Below are positions 44,614 to 52,787 of a stretch of DNA of 64,000 nt, one piece after another. Under the pieces are notes generated by a model. The model was not told where the DNA came from. It searched no databases and saw only the letters and a program-made list of their open reading frames with translations. A program made the position numbers and the translations under genes. The stretch comes from Pseudomonas veronii (GTDB lineage Bacteria; Pseudomonadota; Gammaproteobacteria; Pseudomonadales; Pseudomonadaceae): positions 62,001 to 126,000 of the forward strand of contig NZ_JYLL01000014.1 in assembly GCF_001439695.1 (NCBI RefSeq), read 5' to 3'. Positions within the stretch are counted from its first letter, which is position 1. Every line of letters begins with the position of its first letter.

Positions 44614-45645
44614 ATGAGAACGTTTAAAACCATTCCAGAACGCGGTGATTTCGGCTTTCAACAACTGGTTGGGCCGCACAAGGTCACCGGCGCTTCGATG
44701 TCAGCCGAACGCGGCTTCTTCGGCCTGCACCTGAGCAAAAGTTCGCCGTTCGGTTCTGTGCGCGATGAGCAAGGCAACATTTACTCATTCGTACGGTCGC
44801 TGATGGCGCCCAATGGCACCCCCAACCCAACCAAGTTCTTCTACCTGAACAATCACGTCGATAACGTCAACCTGCGCATGGACCACGAAAAAATGGCCCG
44901 CCAGGCGCTGACACCACTGCCGGTACACAGCCTGGAAGGCGATGTCGCACGTTGGGCCAGCCACCCGGGCGAACCCGGCAACTCTTGGGAGATCACCGCC
45001 AGCAGCGAACGCCTGACCTGGAAGGAAGAAGGCCTGTTTCACCTCGAAGGCCGACTGCTTGGCCCAGGTTTGCAGTGGTACCTGCCAGGCGTGGAATGGG
45101 GCACCTTTTATGTTTCGCAGTTGTGGGATATCGCCGGTGTCTGCGAGGGGCGTCCGGTGAAAGGCGCCATGGCGCTGGACCAGTTCTACATGGCCGAAGG
45201 CGGCGCCATTCACTTCAAGAAAGACTTGGTGGTGAACAACAACAAGCATGTGATCTGGTGGTCCTTCGTCACCGTTTATAAAGATGGCACCTGGGATACC
45301 GGCTCTTTCATGGTCGGTCACGACCACTTGGGCTACGCCATTTTCAACAATGAAAAAGGCGAGGTTCGGGTCACCACCGATATCGAAGGAAACACCGAAC
45401 ACAAGGACGGAAGCTACTTCCTCAAATCCGCGAAAATCGTGCTGGAAGGCAAGGAAGAGTGGGAGTTTTTGCCTGATGAGAAGGGCGAGATGATCGACTT
45501 CGTCGGTGGCTTCCCGATCACTGCGCAGCAGGAAGGCCGTTGGCGTCGGGTTGGCGATACCCGTGAGCCTTCACACTGGCTGGGCTGGGGTGAATCGGAC
45601 CGGCGTAATGGCTCGGCCCGCAATGTGCCAGGCAAAGACCTGTAA
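44614..45645 (+). CDS. Conserved protein with possible lipocalin/CrtC (AttH)-like fold
   Basis: A 343-residue soluble protein with no signal peptide. It is rich in Trp, Gly and beta-strand-like stretches such as FFGLHLSKSSPFGSV, WWSFVTVYKDGTWDTGSF and YFLKSAKIVLEGKEEWEF. The layout resembles the two-lipocalin arrangement of AttH and of CrtC, a carotenoid 1,2-hydratase, but no diagnostic motif is certain. It is placed 51 bases after the P450 gene, likely in the same operon. It may bind or hydrate a terpenoid; I do not recognise the exact family. Confidence 0.5.
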   Translation: MRTFKTIPERGDFGFQQLVGPHKVTGASMSAERGFFGLHLSKSSPFGSVRDEQGNIYSFVRSLMAPNGTPNPTKFFYLNNHVDNVNLRMDHEKMARQALTPLPVHSLEGDVARWASHPGEPGNSWEITASSERLTWKEEGLFHLEGRLLGPGLQWYLPGVEWGTFYVSQLWDIAGVCEGRPVKGAMALDQFYMAEGGAIHFKKDLVVNNNKHVIWWSFVTVYKDGTWDTGSFMVGHDHLGYAIFNNEKGEVRVTTDIEGNTEHKDGSYFLKSAKIVLEGKEEWEFLPDEKGEMIDFVGGFPITAQQEGRWRRVGDTREPSHWLGWGESDRRNGSARNVPGKDL

Positions 45646-45665
45646 ACAGTTGACCGAAACCTTTA

Positions 45666-45758
45666 CCCCTGTAGGAGCTGCCGAAGGCTGCGATCTTTTG
45701 ACTTTGACTTTTGAAGGCAAGATCAAAAGATCGCAGCCTTCGGCAGCTCCTACAGGGG
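45666..45758. repeat. Pair of inverted REP-like sequences (REPIN-like)
   Basis: A 36-base arm (45666-45701, starting CCCCTGTAGGAGCTGCCGAA) is followed after 21 bases by its perfect reverse complement (45723-45758). The sequence type is the well-known Pseudomonas fluorescens-group intergenic repeat. It interrupts the operon between the CrtC-like gene and the SDR at 45812 and forms a very stable RNA hairpin, so it may act as a transcript boundary. Confidence 0.9.
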
Positions 45759-45788
45759 AGCGTACGCGTTGTATCAGTAGCCTCCACC

Positions 45789-45799
45789 AATAACAACAA
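45789..45799 (+). promoter_or_regulatory. AANAANAA motifs before the SDR at 45812
   Basis: AATAACAACAA holds two overlapping matches next to the GAGGA ribosome site. Confidence 0.6.
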
Positions 45800-45811
45800 T
45801 GAGGAATCACG

Positions 45812-46600
45812 ATGAAATTCCGCGACAAAGTCGTGCTGGTCACCGGTGCAGGTCGAGGCATGGGTCGCGCCATTGCCCTGGCCTATGCCCGAGAAGGCGC
45901 CAAGGTGGTGGTGTCGGCACGCACCGCTCGATACGGTGAAGAAACGATCGCACAGATCAAGGCCCTGGGCGCGCAAGCCTGCCTGGTCGGTGGCGACATC
46001 GCCGACCGCGAGGCGATCAAGTCAATGGTGCAAGATGGTGTAGAGCACTTTGGTGGCCTGGACATCGTGGTGCATTGCGCTGCCGATACCAGTCACGGGC
46101 TGATCGCCGAAATGGCCGATGATACGTTTGATCACATCGTTCGCAGCAATATTCAATCGTTGTTCTGGTTGGCCAAGGACTGCGCACCTTATCTGTCGAA
46201 AGCAGCCGACAAAGGCCGGCTGATTTTCATCTCGTCCGGCGAAGCCAACCGCAAATACACCCCTCGCCTGATTGCCTATGGTTCCAGCAAAGCCTTCATG
46301 AATGCCTTCGCCCGCGGCCTGGCGGTGGAATTCGGTGCCATGAATATTCTGGTCAACGTCGTCGAGCCCGGACTGATCGGCACTGATCACATGCTCGAAA
46401 CCCTGGGCAATGAACTGCCGCATAAACTCGCTGCACATTTCCCGGTAGGGCGTCTGGGCGAGTCCGCCGACATTGCCAACGCCGTGCTGTTTCTGACCTC
46501 CAACGAGGCTTCCTATATCACTGGCACTTCGCTGCTGGTGGATGGCGGCGCCACCATGATCGCGCTGCCCAAGGTCGAAGAAATCCTCAAGGGCCATTAA
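45812..46600 (+). CDS. SDR family oxidoreductase
   Basis: A 262-residue classical SDR: TGAGRGMG cofactor motif, HCAADTSHG in place of NNAG, and catalytic LIAYGSSKAF. GAGGA lies six bases before the ATG. It is followed 32 bases later by an MFS permease gene and a small NTF2-like gene, likely one operon. In the abietane pathway a hydroxyl-to-keto step at C7 is needed after P450 attack, and this SDR near the P450 is one candidate; inference. Confidence 0.85.
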   Translation: MKFRDKVVLVTGAGRGMGRAIALAYAREGAKVVVSARTARYGEETIAQIKALGAQACLVGGDIADREAIKSMVQDGVEHFGGLDIVVHCAADTSHGLIAEMADDTFDHIVRSNIQSLFWLAKDCAPYLSKAADKGRLIFISSGEANRKYTPRLIAYGSSKAFMNAFARGLAVEFGAMNILVNVVEPGLIGTDHMLETLGNELPHKLAAHFPVGRLGESADIANAVLFLTSNEASYITGTSLLVDGGATMIALPKVEEILKGH

Positions 46601-46632
46601 TCAACCCGCACGTCCGCGATGGGAGTCAGGTC

Positions 46633-47934
46633 ATGACATCGGATACACGCAGTAGCAACACCACGGCCCACGCCGGCAATGATTTTTCCGAGTTCAAGCG
46701 CGGCTGGCGCGTGGTTGTCCTGGGCCTGTTTGGCATCTGCACCAGTATTACCGCTGCGTTGCTGTACGCCTTCGGCACCCTGGTGATTCCGCTGGAACAG
46801 GCGTTCGGCTGGAGCCGGGGCGACTTGCAGGCCTCCATCACCTTTCTGTTCGCCGGTGTGGCGATTTCCACGCAACTGGTCGGCTGGCTGTACCGTCGGT
46901 TCGGGCTGCGCCGGGTAGCGATTGTTTCGATCGTGCTGCAGATCGTCGGTTACTTTGCGATCACGCGGATTGAGGGTTCGATCGGCTGGTTGTACCTGGC
47001 GTTTTTCAGCATGCCGATCATTTGTGCCGGAACCATTGCGATCACCTGGACGCAACTGGTCAACCTCTGGTTCGAGCGTAACCGTGGTTTGGCGCTGGCC
47101 GTGATTCTGTGTGGCACCGGGCTGATGGCGATGATTCTGCCACCGCTGTTGTCGCGGCTGATTGCCGCCTACGGTTGGCAAGCCGGGTTTATTGCGCTGG
47201 GGGCGATGCCTTTGTTGTTTACGTTGCCCTTGTCATTGATGTGGCTGCGCATGCCGGCGCTGCTCGCCAGTCCTGACGCGACAACGCAGAAGGAACTTCC
47301 GGAGCTGTCCGGCATGTCCTTCAAACAAGCAGTGCGCTCAGGGATGTACTGGGGCTTTAACGTTGCATTGATATTGTCGGTGTCGTTGACCGTCGGCATG
47401 GTCACCAACATGGTGCCGATGCTGCAAAGCAAGGGCCTGAGTGCGCAGCAAGCCAGTCAGATCTTCAGTACCTTTGGTATTTCCATCATCGGCGGGCGCT
47501 TGTTGGTGGGTTATCTGCTGGACCGCTATTCACCTTCAGTAGTGGCCGCCGTGAGCCTGGCGCTACCCGCATTGGGCTGCGCGATCTTTCTCTTTGGCGG
47601 GGCGCAAAACACACCGTTGCTGGTGCTGGCGACCCTGTGCATCGGCGCCAGTGCCGGAGCTGAGTTCGATCTGGCGGCATTCCTGATGGCGCGCTATTTC
47701 GGCTTGAAAGACTACGCGCGGATATTTGGTCTGCACCTGTGCCTGATCACCATTGTCTCCGGTCTGGTACCCATGCTGTTCGGCCATCTCTATGACCTGT
47801 ACGGCAGCTATTCCGCTGTGCTGGTGTGCTGTTTCTGCTGCGCCATTGTCGGCCCGACCATTCTGCTGTGGTTGAGAATGGAGCCAAAATTCCTCGCCCG
47901 TCAGCAAAACCTCCAGCTACGACCACATGCCTGA
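46633..47934 (+). CDS. MFS transporter, paralogue 2 of 3
   Basis: A 433-residue, 12-helix MFS protein. FKRGWRVVVLGLFGICTSI, LVIPLEQAFGWSRGDLQ and GWLYRRFGLRRVAIVS align directly with the transporters at 13946 and 50875. GGAG lies seven bases before the ATG. Located between the SDR and the NTF2-like gene it probably imports a resin-acid-type carboxylate; inference. Confidence 0.82.
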   Translation: MTSDTRSSNTTAHAGNDFSEFKRGWRVVVLGLFGICTSITAALLYAFGTLVIPLEQAFGWSRGDLQASITFLFAGVAISTQLVGWLYRRFGLRRVAIVSIVLQIVGYFAITRIEGSIGWLYLAFFSMPIICAGTIAITWTQLVNLWFERNRGLALAVILCGTGLMAMILPPLLSRLIAAYGWQAGFIALGAMPLLFTLPLSLMWLRMPALLASPDATTQKELPELSGMSFKQAVRSGMYWGFNVALILSVSLTVGMVTNMVPMLQSKGLSAQQASQIFSTFGISIIGGRLLVGYLLDRYSPSVVAAVSLALPALGCAIFLFGGAQNTPLLVLATLCIGASAGAEFDLAAFLMARYFGLKDYARIFGLHLCLITIVSGLVPMLFGHLYDLYGSYSAVLVCCFCCAIVGPTILLWLRMEPKFLARQQNLQLRPHA

Positions 47935-47957
47935 ACCCACTTGAGGATGAACGTGAA

Positions 47958-48308
47958 ATGAGCATGGACAAACACACCATCGAGCACTTTCTGCACGGGC
48001 AGATCGACTGCTGGAACCGGGGCGACAAAGACGGCTTTTTCGCTCACTACCGCAGCGTCTCGGCCAACGGCTTGAGTATCGAATACGTCGGCAAGCCCCA
48101 GGCCGATGCCTGGCAGGTACTGGAAGGCATGTGGGCGCAGCAGCAACCGAAGATTCGCGTTGAAGTGCGCCAGTGCATCGTCAATGGCAATGAAGCGGCG
48201 TGCCATCACCTGAACGCCTTTCGCGAGCAGGAAGGCGGTATCGAGACGATCGAGTTGTATCGGTTTGAAGAAGGAAAGTTGTCCGTACGTTACTTCATCA
48301 ACCAGTAA
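47958..48308 (+). CDS. Small NTF2-like (SnoaL-type) protein
   Basis: A 116-residue protein with an NTF2-like outline: helical start HTIEHFLHGQIDCWNRGDKDGFFAHY, then alternating strands ending in IELYRFEEGKLSVRYFIN. The longer frame from 47826 overlaps the MFS gene and is rejected; ATG 47958 or 47964 is possible. It is the last gene of the 45812-48308 operon. Activity is unknown; isomerase or hydratase chemistry is possible. Confidence 0.65.
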   Translation: MSMDKHTIEHFLHGQIDCWNRGDKDGFFAHYRSVSANGLSIEYVGKPQADAWQVLEGMWAQQQPKIRVEVRQCIVNGNEAACHHLNAFREQEGGIETIELYRFEEGKLSVRYFINQ

Positions 48309-48313
48309 TCGTT

Positions 48314-48343
48314 GCGCACAGCCTTGTCAGAAAGGCTGTGCGC
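48314..48343. terminator. Hairpin between convergent genes
   Basis: GCGCACAGCCTT (48314-48325) and AAGGCTGTGCGC (48332-48343) form a perfect 12-bp stem with a 6-base loop between the convergent NTF2-like and SDR genes. No T tract follows on either strand, so its termination strength is uncertain. Confidence 0.6.
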
Positions 48344-48351
48344 GTCGTCGC

Positions 48352-49185
48352 CTAGACGCCATCGGTGGAATGGGACAGCTGCTGCCATTGCTCGATTTCC
48401 GCGAGCATCCTGTTGAGCTTGTCGCTGACCTGCTGATAAGCGTCTGAACCCGCCAGGTAACGCAACGGTGGATGTTCGCTGTTGGCCAGGAGCACCAGCG
48501 CATCGCCCAGTTTAGCCGGGTTGCCGGTTTGCTGATGGTTGTAGGCGGCCGAAGCGCCTTTGACCTTGGCGGTGAATGCAGCGTAATCCTCCAACCCGCG
48601 TGTACCGAAGACCGCGGAGCTGGGGTCGAGAAAGTCGGTACGGAAAACCCCGGGCTCCACCAGCGTGACCTTGATCCCGAACTGCGCCACTTCCTGGGCC
48701 AGGGATTCGGAAAAACCTTCCACAGCAAATTTAGACGCGCAGTACAGCGCCGCACCACCCATCCCGACCATGCCACCCATTGAAGACACGTTGAACACCC
48801 GGCCACTGCGTTGCTGACGCATGACAGGCAGCACGGCGCGGCAGACGTTGAACACACCGAACACATTGGTCGCGAACTGCTGGTCGGCGTCGCTGGCGAA
48901 ATTGTCTTCAAACGGCGCCAGTTGTCCATAACCGGCGTTGTTGACCAGCACATCGATTCGGCCAAAACGCGCCACGGCAGTTTCTACGGCAGCCAGTGCC
49001 TGGGCTTCGTCGGTCACATCCAGGGCCACTGCCAGCACGCGTTCGCCGTACTCGGCAAAGACAATTTCCAGCGGTTCGATACGCCGGGCGCTGACCACCA
49101 CGCTGTCACCATCAGCCAATGCGGCTTTGGCAATGGCAGCACCCAAGCCTCGGGCCGCACCGGTAATAAACCAGACTTTGTTCAT
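48352..49185 (-). CDS. SDR family oxidoreductase
   Basis: A 277-residue classical SDR: TGAARGLG cofactor motif, NNAGYGQ, catalytic ALYCASKFAVEG, and VEPGVFRTDF typical of the broad ketoreductase group. ATG 49185 has GGAG seven bases upstream; the in-frame ATG at 49209 is rejected. It is the downstream end of a minus-strand unit with the ferredoxin reductase and ferredoxin genes. Substrate unknown. Confidence 0.85.
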   Translation of the reverse strand: MNKVWFITGAARGLGAAIAKAALADGDSVVVSARRIEPLEIVFAEYGERVLAVALDVTDEAQALAAVETAVARFGRIDVLVNNAGYGQLAPFEDNFASDADQQFATNVFGVFNVCRAVLPVMRQQRSGRVFNVSSMGGMVGMGGAALYCASKFAVEGFSESLAQEVAQFGIKVTLVEPGVFRTDFLDPSSAVFGTRGLEDYAAFTAKVKGASAAYNHQQTGNPAKLGDALVLLANSEHPPLRYLAGSDAYQQVSDKLNRMLAEIEQWQQLSHSTDGV

Positions 49186-49270
49186 TGCATCGCTCCAGTC
49201 GTTGTGCAAAAAAATGCCGCGTCAGCTTTAAGGCGGGCGCGGCAGCGGGTGTGAAAGATCAGTACGACGT

Positions 49271-50506
49271 TCAGTCGCGGTTGGCCGCTTCCCAAGCTTT
49301 CAGATCGAACCCGTCAGTGGCGGCCTCAACTGCCGTCAGCTTGGGCACGCGAGCAAGAATCTTGCGCGCCGCCATGTGATCGCCCATGCGATTGCAGGAC
49401 TCCACGGCCACCAGACGGTCATTGCGGAAACACAGCACAGACGCTTGATGTTCTTCGACTGAACCGAGCACGACGGTACTGTCATAGCCATGCGAGAGTC
49501 CGGCGATCTGCAGTTTCAAGTTGCCTTGATCGGTCCAGAACCAGGGCAGGGCGCTATAAGGTGCCGGTTTACCCATCAAGCGTGCAGCCACTGTGCGGGC
49601 CTGGTCGATGGCGTTCTGCACCGACTCGAGGCGGGTGTGTAACTCATTGTTTTGCAGGCACGGGAAGCTGGCGACATCGCCTACCGCGGAAATTTGCGGG
49701 TCAGAGGTCAGCAGGCTGGCGTCCACCTTGATGCCGTTCTCGATGTCCAGACCGACTTCAGTCGCCAGCTGCGCATTGGGAATCACACCGATACCAAACA
49801 CCACCAGGTCAGCAGGGAGTGCACGTCCGTCACCGGTTTGTACCGCGCACACCTTGCCGTTATCGCCGTCGATGCGGCTTAAACCCTGGCGGAAGTCAAA
49901 ATGGACGCCCCACGCTTCATGGGCCTGGCGAAACAATTCCGACATTTCCCGCGACACGGCACGAGCCATGGGACGCTCGCCCAGCTCCAGTACGTGCACA
50001 TTAGCCCCTAGGGCAGCGGCCACCGCCGCAAACTCGAGGCCGATAAACCCGGCTCCAATCACCACCACGTTGCGCGCTTCTTTCGCCAGCGGCGCCAGGG
50101 CGTCGGCATCGGCTTTGGTTTTGATACCGAACACTTGCGGCAACTCTGCGCCGGGAACCGGCAGGGGGCGGTTGTGGGCTCCGGTCGCCAGTACCAGATG
50201 GTCGTAACTGACAGCAGCACCCGAGGCTAACACCACGCGTCGGTTCAGGCGGTCGATCGCGGTCGCCTGGTCATGCAGCAGTTCAATGCGCTGGGTGGTG
50301 TAGAAATCAGCAGGACGAAACAGCAGATTGGTCGCCTGGATCTTGCCGAGCAGATAGGCTTTGGACAATGGCGGGCGCTGGTAGGGCAGGCCTGGCTCAT
50401 CGCCGATCAGGGTGATGCGCCCGTCAAAGCCTTCCTGGCGCAGGGAGGCAGCGACCTGAAATCCGGCCTGGCCAGCACCGACGATAACGACTGAGGCGAG
50501 GGTCAT
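49271..50506 (-). CDS. NAD(P)H-dependent ferredoxin reductase (putidaredoxin-reductase type)
   Basis: A 411-residue FAD-dependent reductase. The FAD motif VVIVGAGQAGFQVAASL is at the N terminus, PYQRPPLSKAYLLGK follows, the NAD motif is VVIGAGFIGLEFAAVAAALG around residue 155, and the second FAD segment is ISAVGDVASFP. It passes electrons from NAD(P)H to a ferredoxin for a P450 or Rieske oxygenase. Adjacent to a 2Fe-2S ferredoxin gene (20 bases away), it likely serves the P450 at 43285; it may also reduce DitA3, since no other reductase gene is visible. Confidence 0.9.
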   Translation of the reverse strand: MTLASVVIVGAGQAGFQVAASLRQEGFDGRITLIGDEPGLPYQRPPLSKAYLLGKIQATNLLFRPADFYTTQRIELLHDQATAIDRLNRRVVLASGAAVSYDHLVLATGAHNRPLPVPGAELPQVFGIKTKADADALAPLAKEARNVVVIGAGFIGLEFAAVAAALGANVHVLELGERPMARAVSREMSELFRQAHEAWGVHFDFRQGLSRIDGDNGKVCAVQTGDGRALPADLVVFGIGVIPNAQLATEVGLDIENGIKVDASLLTSDPQISAVGDVASFPCLQNNELHTRLESVQNAIDQARTVAARLMGKPAPYSALPWFWTDQGNLKLQIAGLSHGYDSTVVLGSVEEHQASVLCFRNDRLVAVESCNRMGDHMAARKILARVPKLTAVEAATDGFDLKAWEAANRD

Positions 50507-50526
50507 GGGAACTCCTTCACGCGCAT

Positions 50527-50847
50527 TCAGAATTGCGACGACGGCAGGTGCAAAACCATGCCGTCCATGTCTTCGCTGATGATCATTTGACAGCTCAAGC
50601 GGCTGCTGTCGCGACGTTCGAAAGCGTACTCGAGCATGTCGTTCTCCATGCCTTCCGCCGCTTGCACCTTGCCCAGCCAGGCCTCGTCGACATAGGTGTG
50701 ACAGGTGGCGCAACTGCAGGCACCACCGCAGTCGGCAGAAATACCCGGCACCGAGGCGAAGGTCGCGGCTTGCATCACCGACTGGCCGATGTCGCCTTTG
50801 ACTTGATGGGCGGTGCCGTTGTGTTCAATAAATGTCAATGTGGGCAT
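50527..50847 (-). CDS. 2Fe-2S ferredoxin (adrenodoxin/putidaredoxin type)
   Basis: A 106-residue plant/vertebrate-type 2Fe-2S ferredoxin of the putidaredoxin group. The cluster ligands are in DCGGACSCATC (Cx5Cx2C) and LSCQM. It is typical of P450 electron donors and lies next to a matching reductase. It differs in cluster type from DitA3 at 52499, so the region encodes two separate electron carriers. Confidence 0.93.
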   Translation of the reverse strand: MPTLTFIEHNGTAHQVKGDIGQSVMQAATFASVPGISADCGGACSCATCHTYVDEAWLGKVQAAEGMENDMLEYAFERRDSSRLSCQMIISEDMDGMVLHLPSSQF

Positions 50848-50874
50848 GTTCTGCTCCGATTCTTGTTAAGGGGC

Positions 50875-52137
50875 TCAGGATTGGCTGGGAATGGTTTGCA
50901 CGTTGAAGTGCGGCACTCGCCCAAGGGTCAGTAGCAACAGCGGACCGATCAGGCAGCAGGCGGCGCTATAAACCAGCATGGCGTTATACGATCCGGTGCG
51001 CGCCAGCATGTACGCAAAGAGCAACGGCGCCAGCGCCGAAGCCACGGTATTGAGGCCCTGATGCACGCCGAACAGGCGGCCGTATTCGCGCAAGCCGAAG
51101 TAGCGGGCAATCAGGAACGCGGCAATATCGAACTCCGCCCCGGCGCCAAAACCAACCAGCACCGCCGCCAGCATGAGCGGGGCAAATTCGGTGGTCGGGC
51201 TCAGGTAGATGAAACAACCGATAGCGGGCAGCACCAGGCTGATCGCAGACACAATCGGCGGCCACAGACGATCGAGCAGATAGCCGATAAGCATGCGGCC
51301 GAAGATCAGCGAAATACCAAAGCAGCTGAAAATGGTGGCCGCGTCCCCCGCGGATAGGCCTCGGGCTTGCAGCATGGGCACGGTGCTGGTGACCATGCCG
51401 ACAATCGAAGAAATCACCAGGCTGAGCGCCAGGTTACAGGTCCAGAATTTCAGCGAGCCCATGCCTTCACGAAAAGACATGCCGGGCAATTGCTCCAGCG
51501 CACGCCCGCCGTCACGGTGACCGGCAACAGAGGGTAGTTTGAACCACAGCAGAATCAGCGGCAGCAGCACCAACAGATTGAGCAGCGCGAGAATCACGAA
51601 GGCCGCGCGCCAGTCCCATTGCTCGATGCCCCAGGCCATCAGCCGGGGAATGATGGCGGCAGTGACACCAGTCCCGGACAGACCAATGGCGAGCGCCAGG
51701 CCGCGATTGCTGTCGAACCAAAGACTGATCAGCTGGGTCCAGGTTACGGCCAGCGCGCCCATGCCGACGATGGGCAGCAGTGCAAAGGCGATGTACATCG
51801 ACCAGATCGATTGGGTCAGCTGCGTGGTTGCCAGGTAACCGAGTGACAACAACAGCAGGGAAATAACGGTAACGCGCTTCATGCCGTAGCGCAGGTTGAA
51901 CCAACCCACCAACTGCAATGACACCACCGCGCCGCCAAACAGAAAGGTGATGCAGGCTTGCAGCTCACTTTTGCTCCAGCCAAAGGCATCGCCGAGCGGC
52001 ACGACCAGTGTGCCGAAACCATAGAGCAGGGCGGCGTTGATGCTGATGGCCACTCCGGCGACCGACAAAATCAGGATTTTCCAGCTTTGGCGGAATTCGC
52101 GCAGATCGATTGCCGCTTCGTTTCTAGACGGGTGCAT
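50875..52137 (-). CDS. MFS transporter, paralogue 3 of 3
   Basis: A 420-residue, 12-helix MFS protein: FRQSWKILILSVAGVAISI, VVPLGDAFGWSKSELQ and GWFNLRYGMKRVTVIS align with the transporters at 13946 and 46633. The start at 52137 has AAGGAAG upstream; the extension to 52200 is not used. It heads the minus-strand unit MFS/ferredoxin/reductase/SDR and is divergent from ditA3, so both may answer to the control sites in 52138-52498. Confidence 0.82.
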   Translation of the reverse strand: MHPSRNEAAIDLREFRQSWKILILSVAGVAISINAALLYGFGTLVVPLGDAFGWSKSELQACITFLFGGAVVSLQLVGWFNLRYGMKRVTVISLLLLSLGYLATTQLTQSIWSMYIAFALLPIVGMGALAVTWTQLISLWFDSNRGLALAIGLSGTGVTAAIIPRLMAWGIEQWDWRAAFVILALLNLLVLLPLILLWFKLPSVAGHRDGGRALEQLPGMSFREGMGSLKFWTCNLALSLVISSIVGMVTSTVPMLQARGLSAGDAATIFSCFGISLIFGRMLIGYLLDRLWPPIVSAISLVLPAIGCFIYLSPTTEFAPLMLAAVLVGFGAGAEFDIAAFLIARYFGLREYGRLFGVHQGLNTVASALAPLLFAYMLARTGSYNAMLVYSAACCLIGPLLLLTLGRVPHFNVQTIPSQS

Positions 52138-52206
52138 GGAGTTGGCTTCCTTATAGGTTTTGTTGAGCCAAGCACTGCTACAAGTGGTGATGTGAATCAC
52201 CGCCAG

Positions 52207-52228
52207 CAGATTCTTTGAACAGAATCTG
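52207..52228. promoter_or_regulatory. Perfect 8-bp inverted repeat near the MFS promoter
   Basis: CAGATTCT, six bases, AGAATCTG, then GTTTTTT on the plus strand. It looks like a terminator but no plus-strand gene precedes it, so an operator for the divergent MFS gene or a terminator for a short plus-strand transcript are both possible. Confidence 0.45.
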
Positions 52229-52399
52229 GTTTTTTAATCAGAATAAAATCAGAAATTCGGCTTTGTCCAGCGCAGCTATCTGACTAACGGACAAACGAAT
52301 TTCATGCGTTGCACCCACGGTTGAATCACTCTGAAGCCAGCCGTGTTCAACATCCTGCTGCGATTCCCTTTTTTTAAGCCAAGGCAATGATCAGGGACA

Positions 52400-52423
52400 G
52401 CGGATGAGCCTCAGCATATCCGC
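52400..52423. promoter_or_regulatory. Inverted repeat just upstream of the ditA3 promoter
   Basis: GCGGAT (52400-52405), 12 bases, ATCCGC (52418-52423). It ends 13 bases before the -35-like box, a position suited to an activator. Confidence 0.4.
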
Positions 52424-52435
52424 GTTAAAAATTAA

Positions 52436-52467
52436 TTGCACATAAAATAAATAAGTGTTCATAATTT
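52436..52467 (+). promoter_or_regulatory. ditA3 promoter, recurring element
   Basis: TTGCAC/TGCACA (52436-52442) as -35, then AAATAAATAAGTGT to 52458, and CATAAT (52460-52465) as -10, about 34 bases before the ATG. DitR of BKME-9 is described as an inducer-dependent activator of ditA3, so this is the best candidate site for DitR action. Confidence 0.6.
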
Positions 52468-52498
52468 GCAAAAGCTGAACCTGATAAAGGAGAAAAAA

Positions 52499-52735
52499 AT
52501 GAGTTCAGAAAAAGCGCAGTTCAAAGCGGTGGCCGACCGAAGCCGCTGCTGTGGTTATGGTTTGTGTGCTGCGATTTGCCCCAGCCTGTACAAGCTTGAT
52601 GCCGATGGCATGGTGTACCTCGACGATGCCCGCGTGCCGCCGGAGTTGGAGGAGGAGGCTCGTGAGGGTGCAGCCGCTTGCCCCGCGGAGGCCATCTGGC
52701 TTGAGCCCATCACCCCGGATGACGAAGCCGTTTGA
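52499..52735 (+). CDS. ditA3: Ferredoxin of the ring-hydroxylating dioxygenase (3Fe-4S/4Fe-4S type)
   Basis: A 78-residue ferredoxin. Cys17 (or Cys18), Cys23 and Cys61 in RCCGYGLCAAICP and AACPAEA fit the single-cluster 3Fe-4S pattern; Tyr20 stands where a 4Fe-4S protein would have the second Cys, and Cys27 is an extra cysteine. DitA3 of BKME-9 was reported as an unusual 4Fe-4S or 3Fe-4S-type ferredoxin for a Rieske dioxygenase, located away from ditA1A2, which matches. GGAG with an A run precedes the ATG; the frame upstream to 52466 is not used. Confidence 0.85.
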   Translation: MSSEKAQFKAVADRSRCCGYGLCAAICPSLYKLDADGMVYLDDARVPPELEEEAREGAAACPAEAIWLEPITPDDEAV

Positions 52736-52787
52736 TGGCGTGAGCGCCTGCCGCAAACGTGATAACCACTGAGGTGAGGATGTGCTA

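Larger units (their letters stand above)
52138..52498. other. 361-base divergent control region (MFS versus ditA3)
   Basis: It holds two inverted repeats (52207-52228 and 52400-52423) and the ditA3 promoter. I see no gene in it. Confidence 0.7.

Noticed and set aside
52440..52499. Longer ditA3 reading from 52466
   Set aside because: The extra codons cover the promoter and the GGAG site, so translation starts at 52499.
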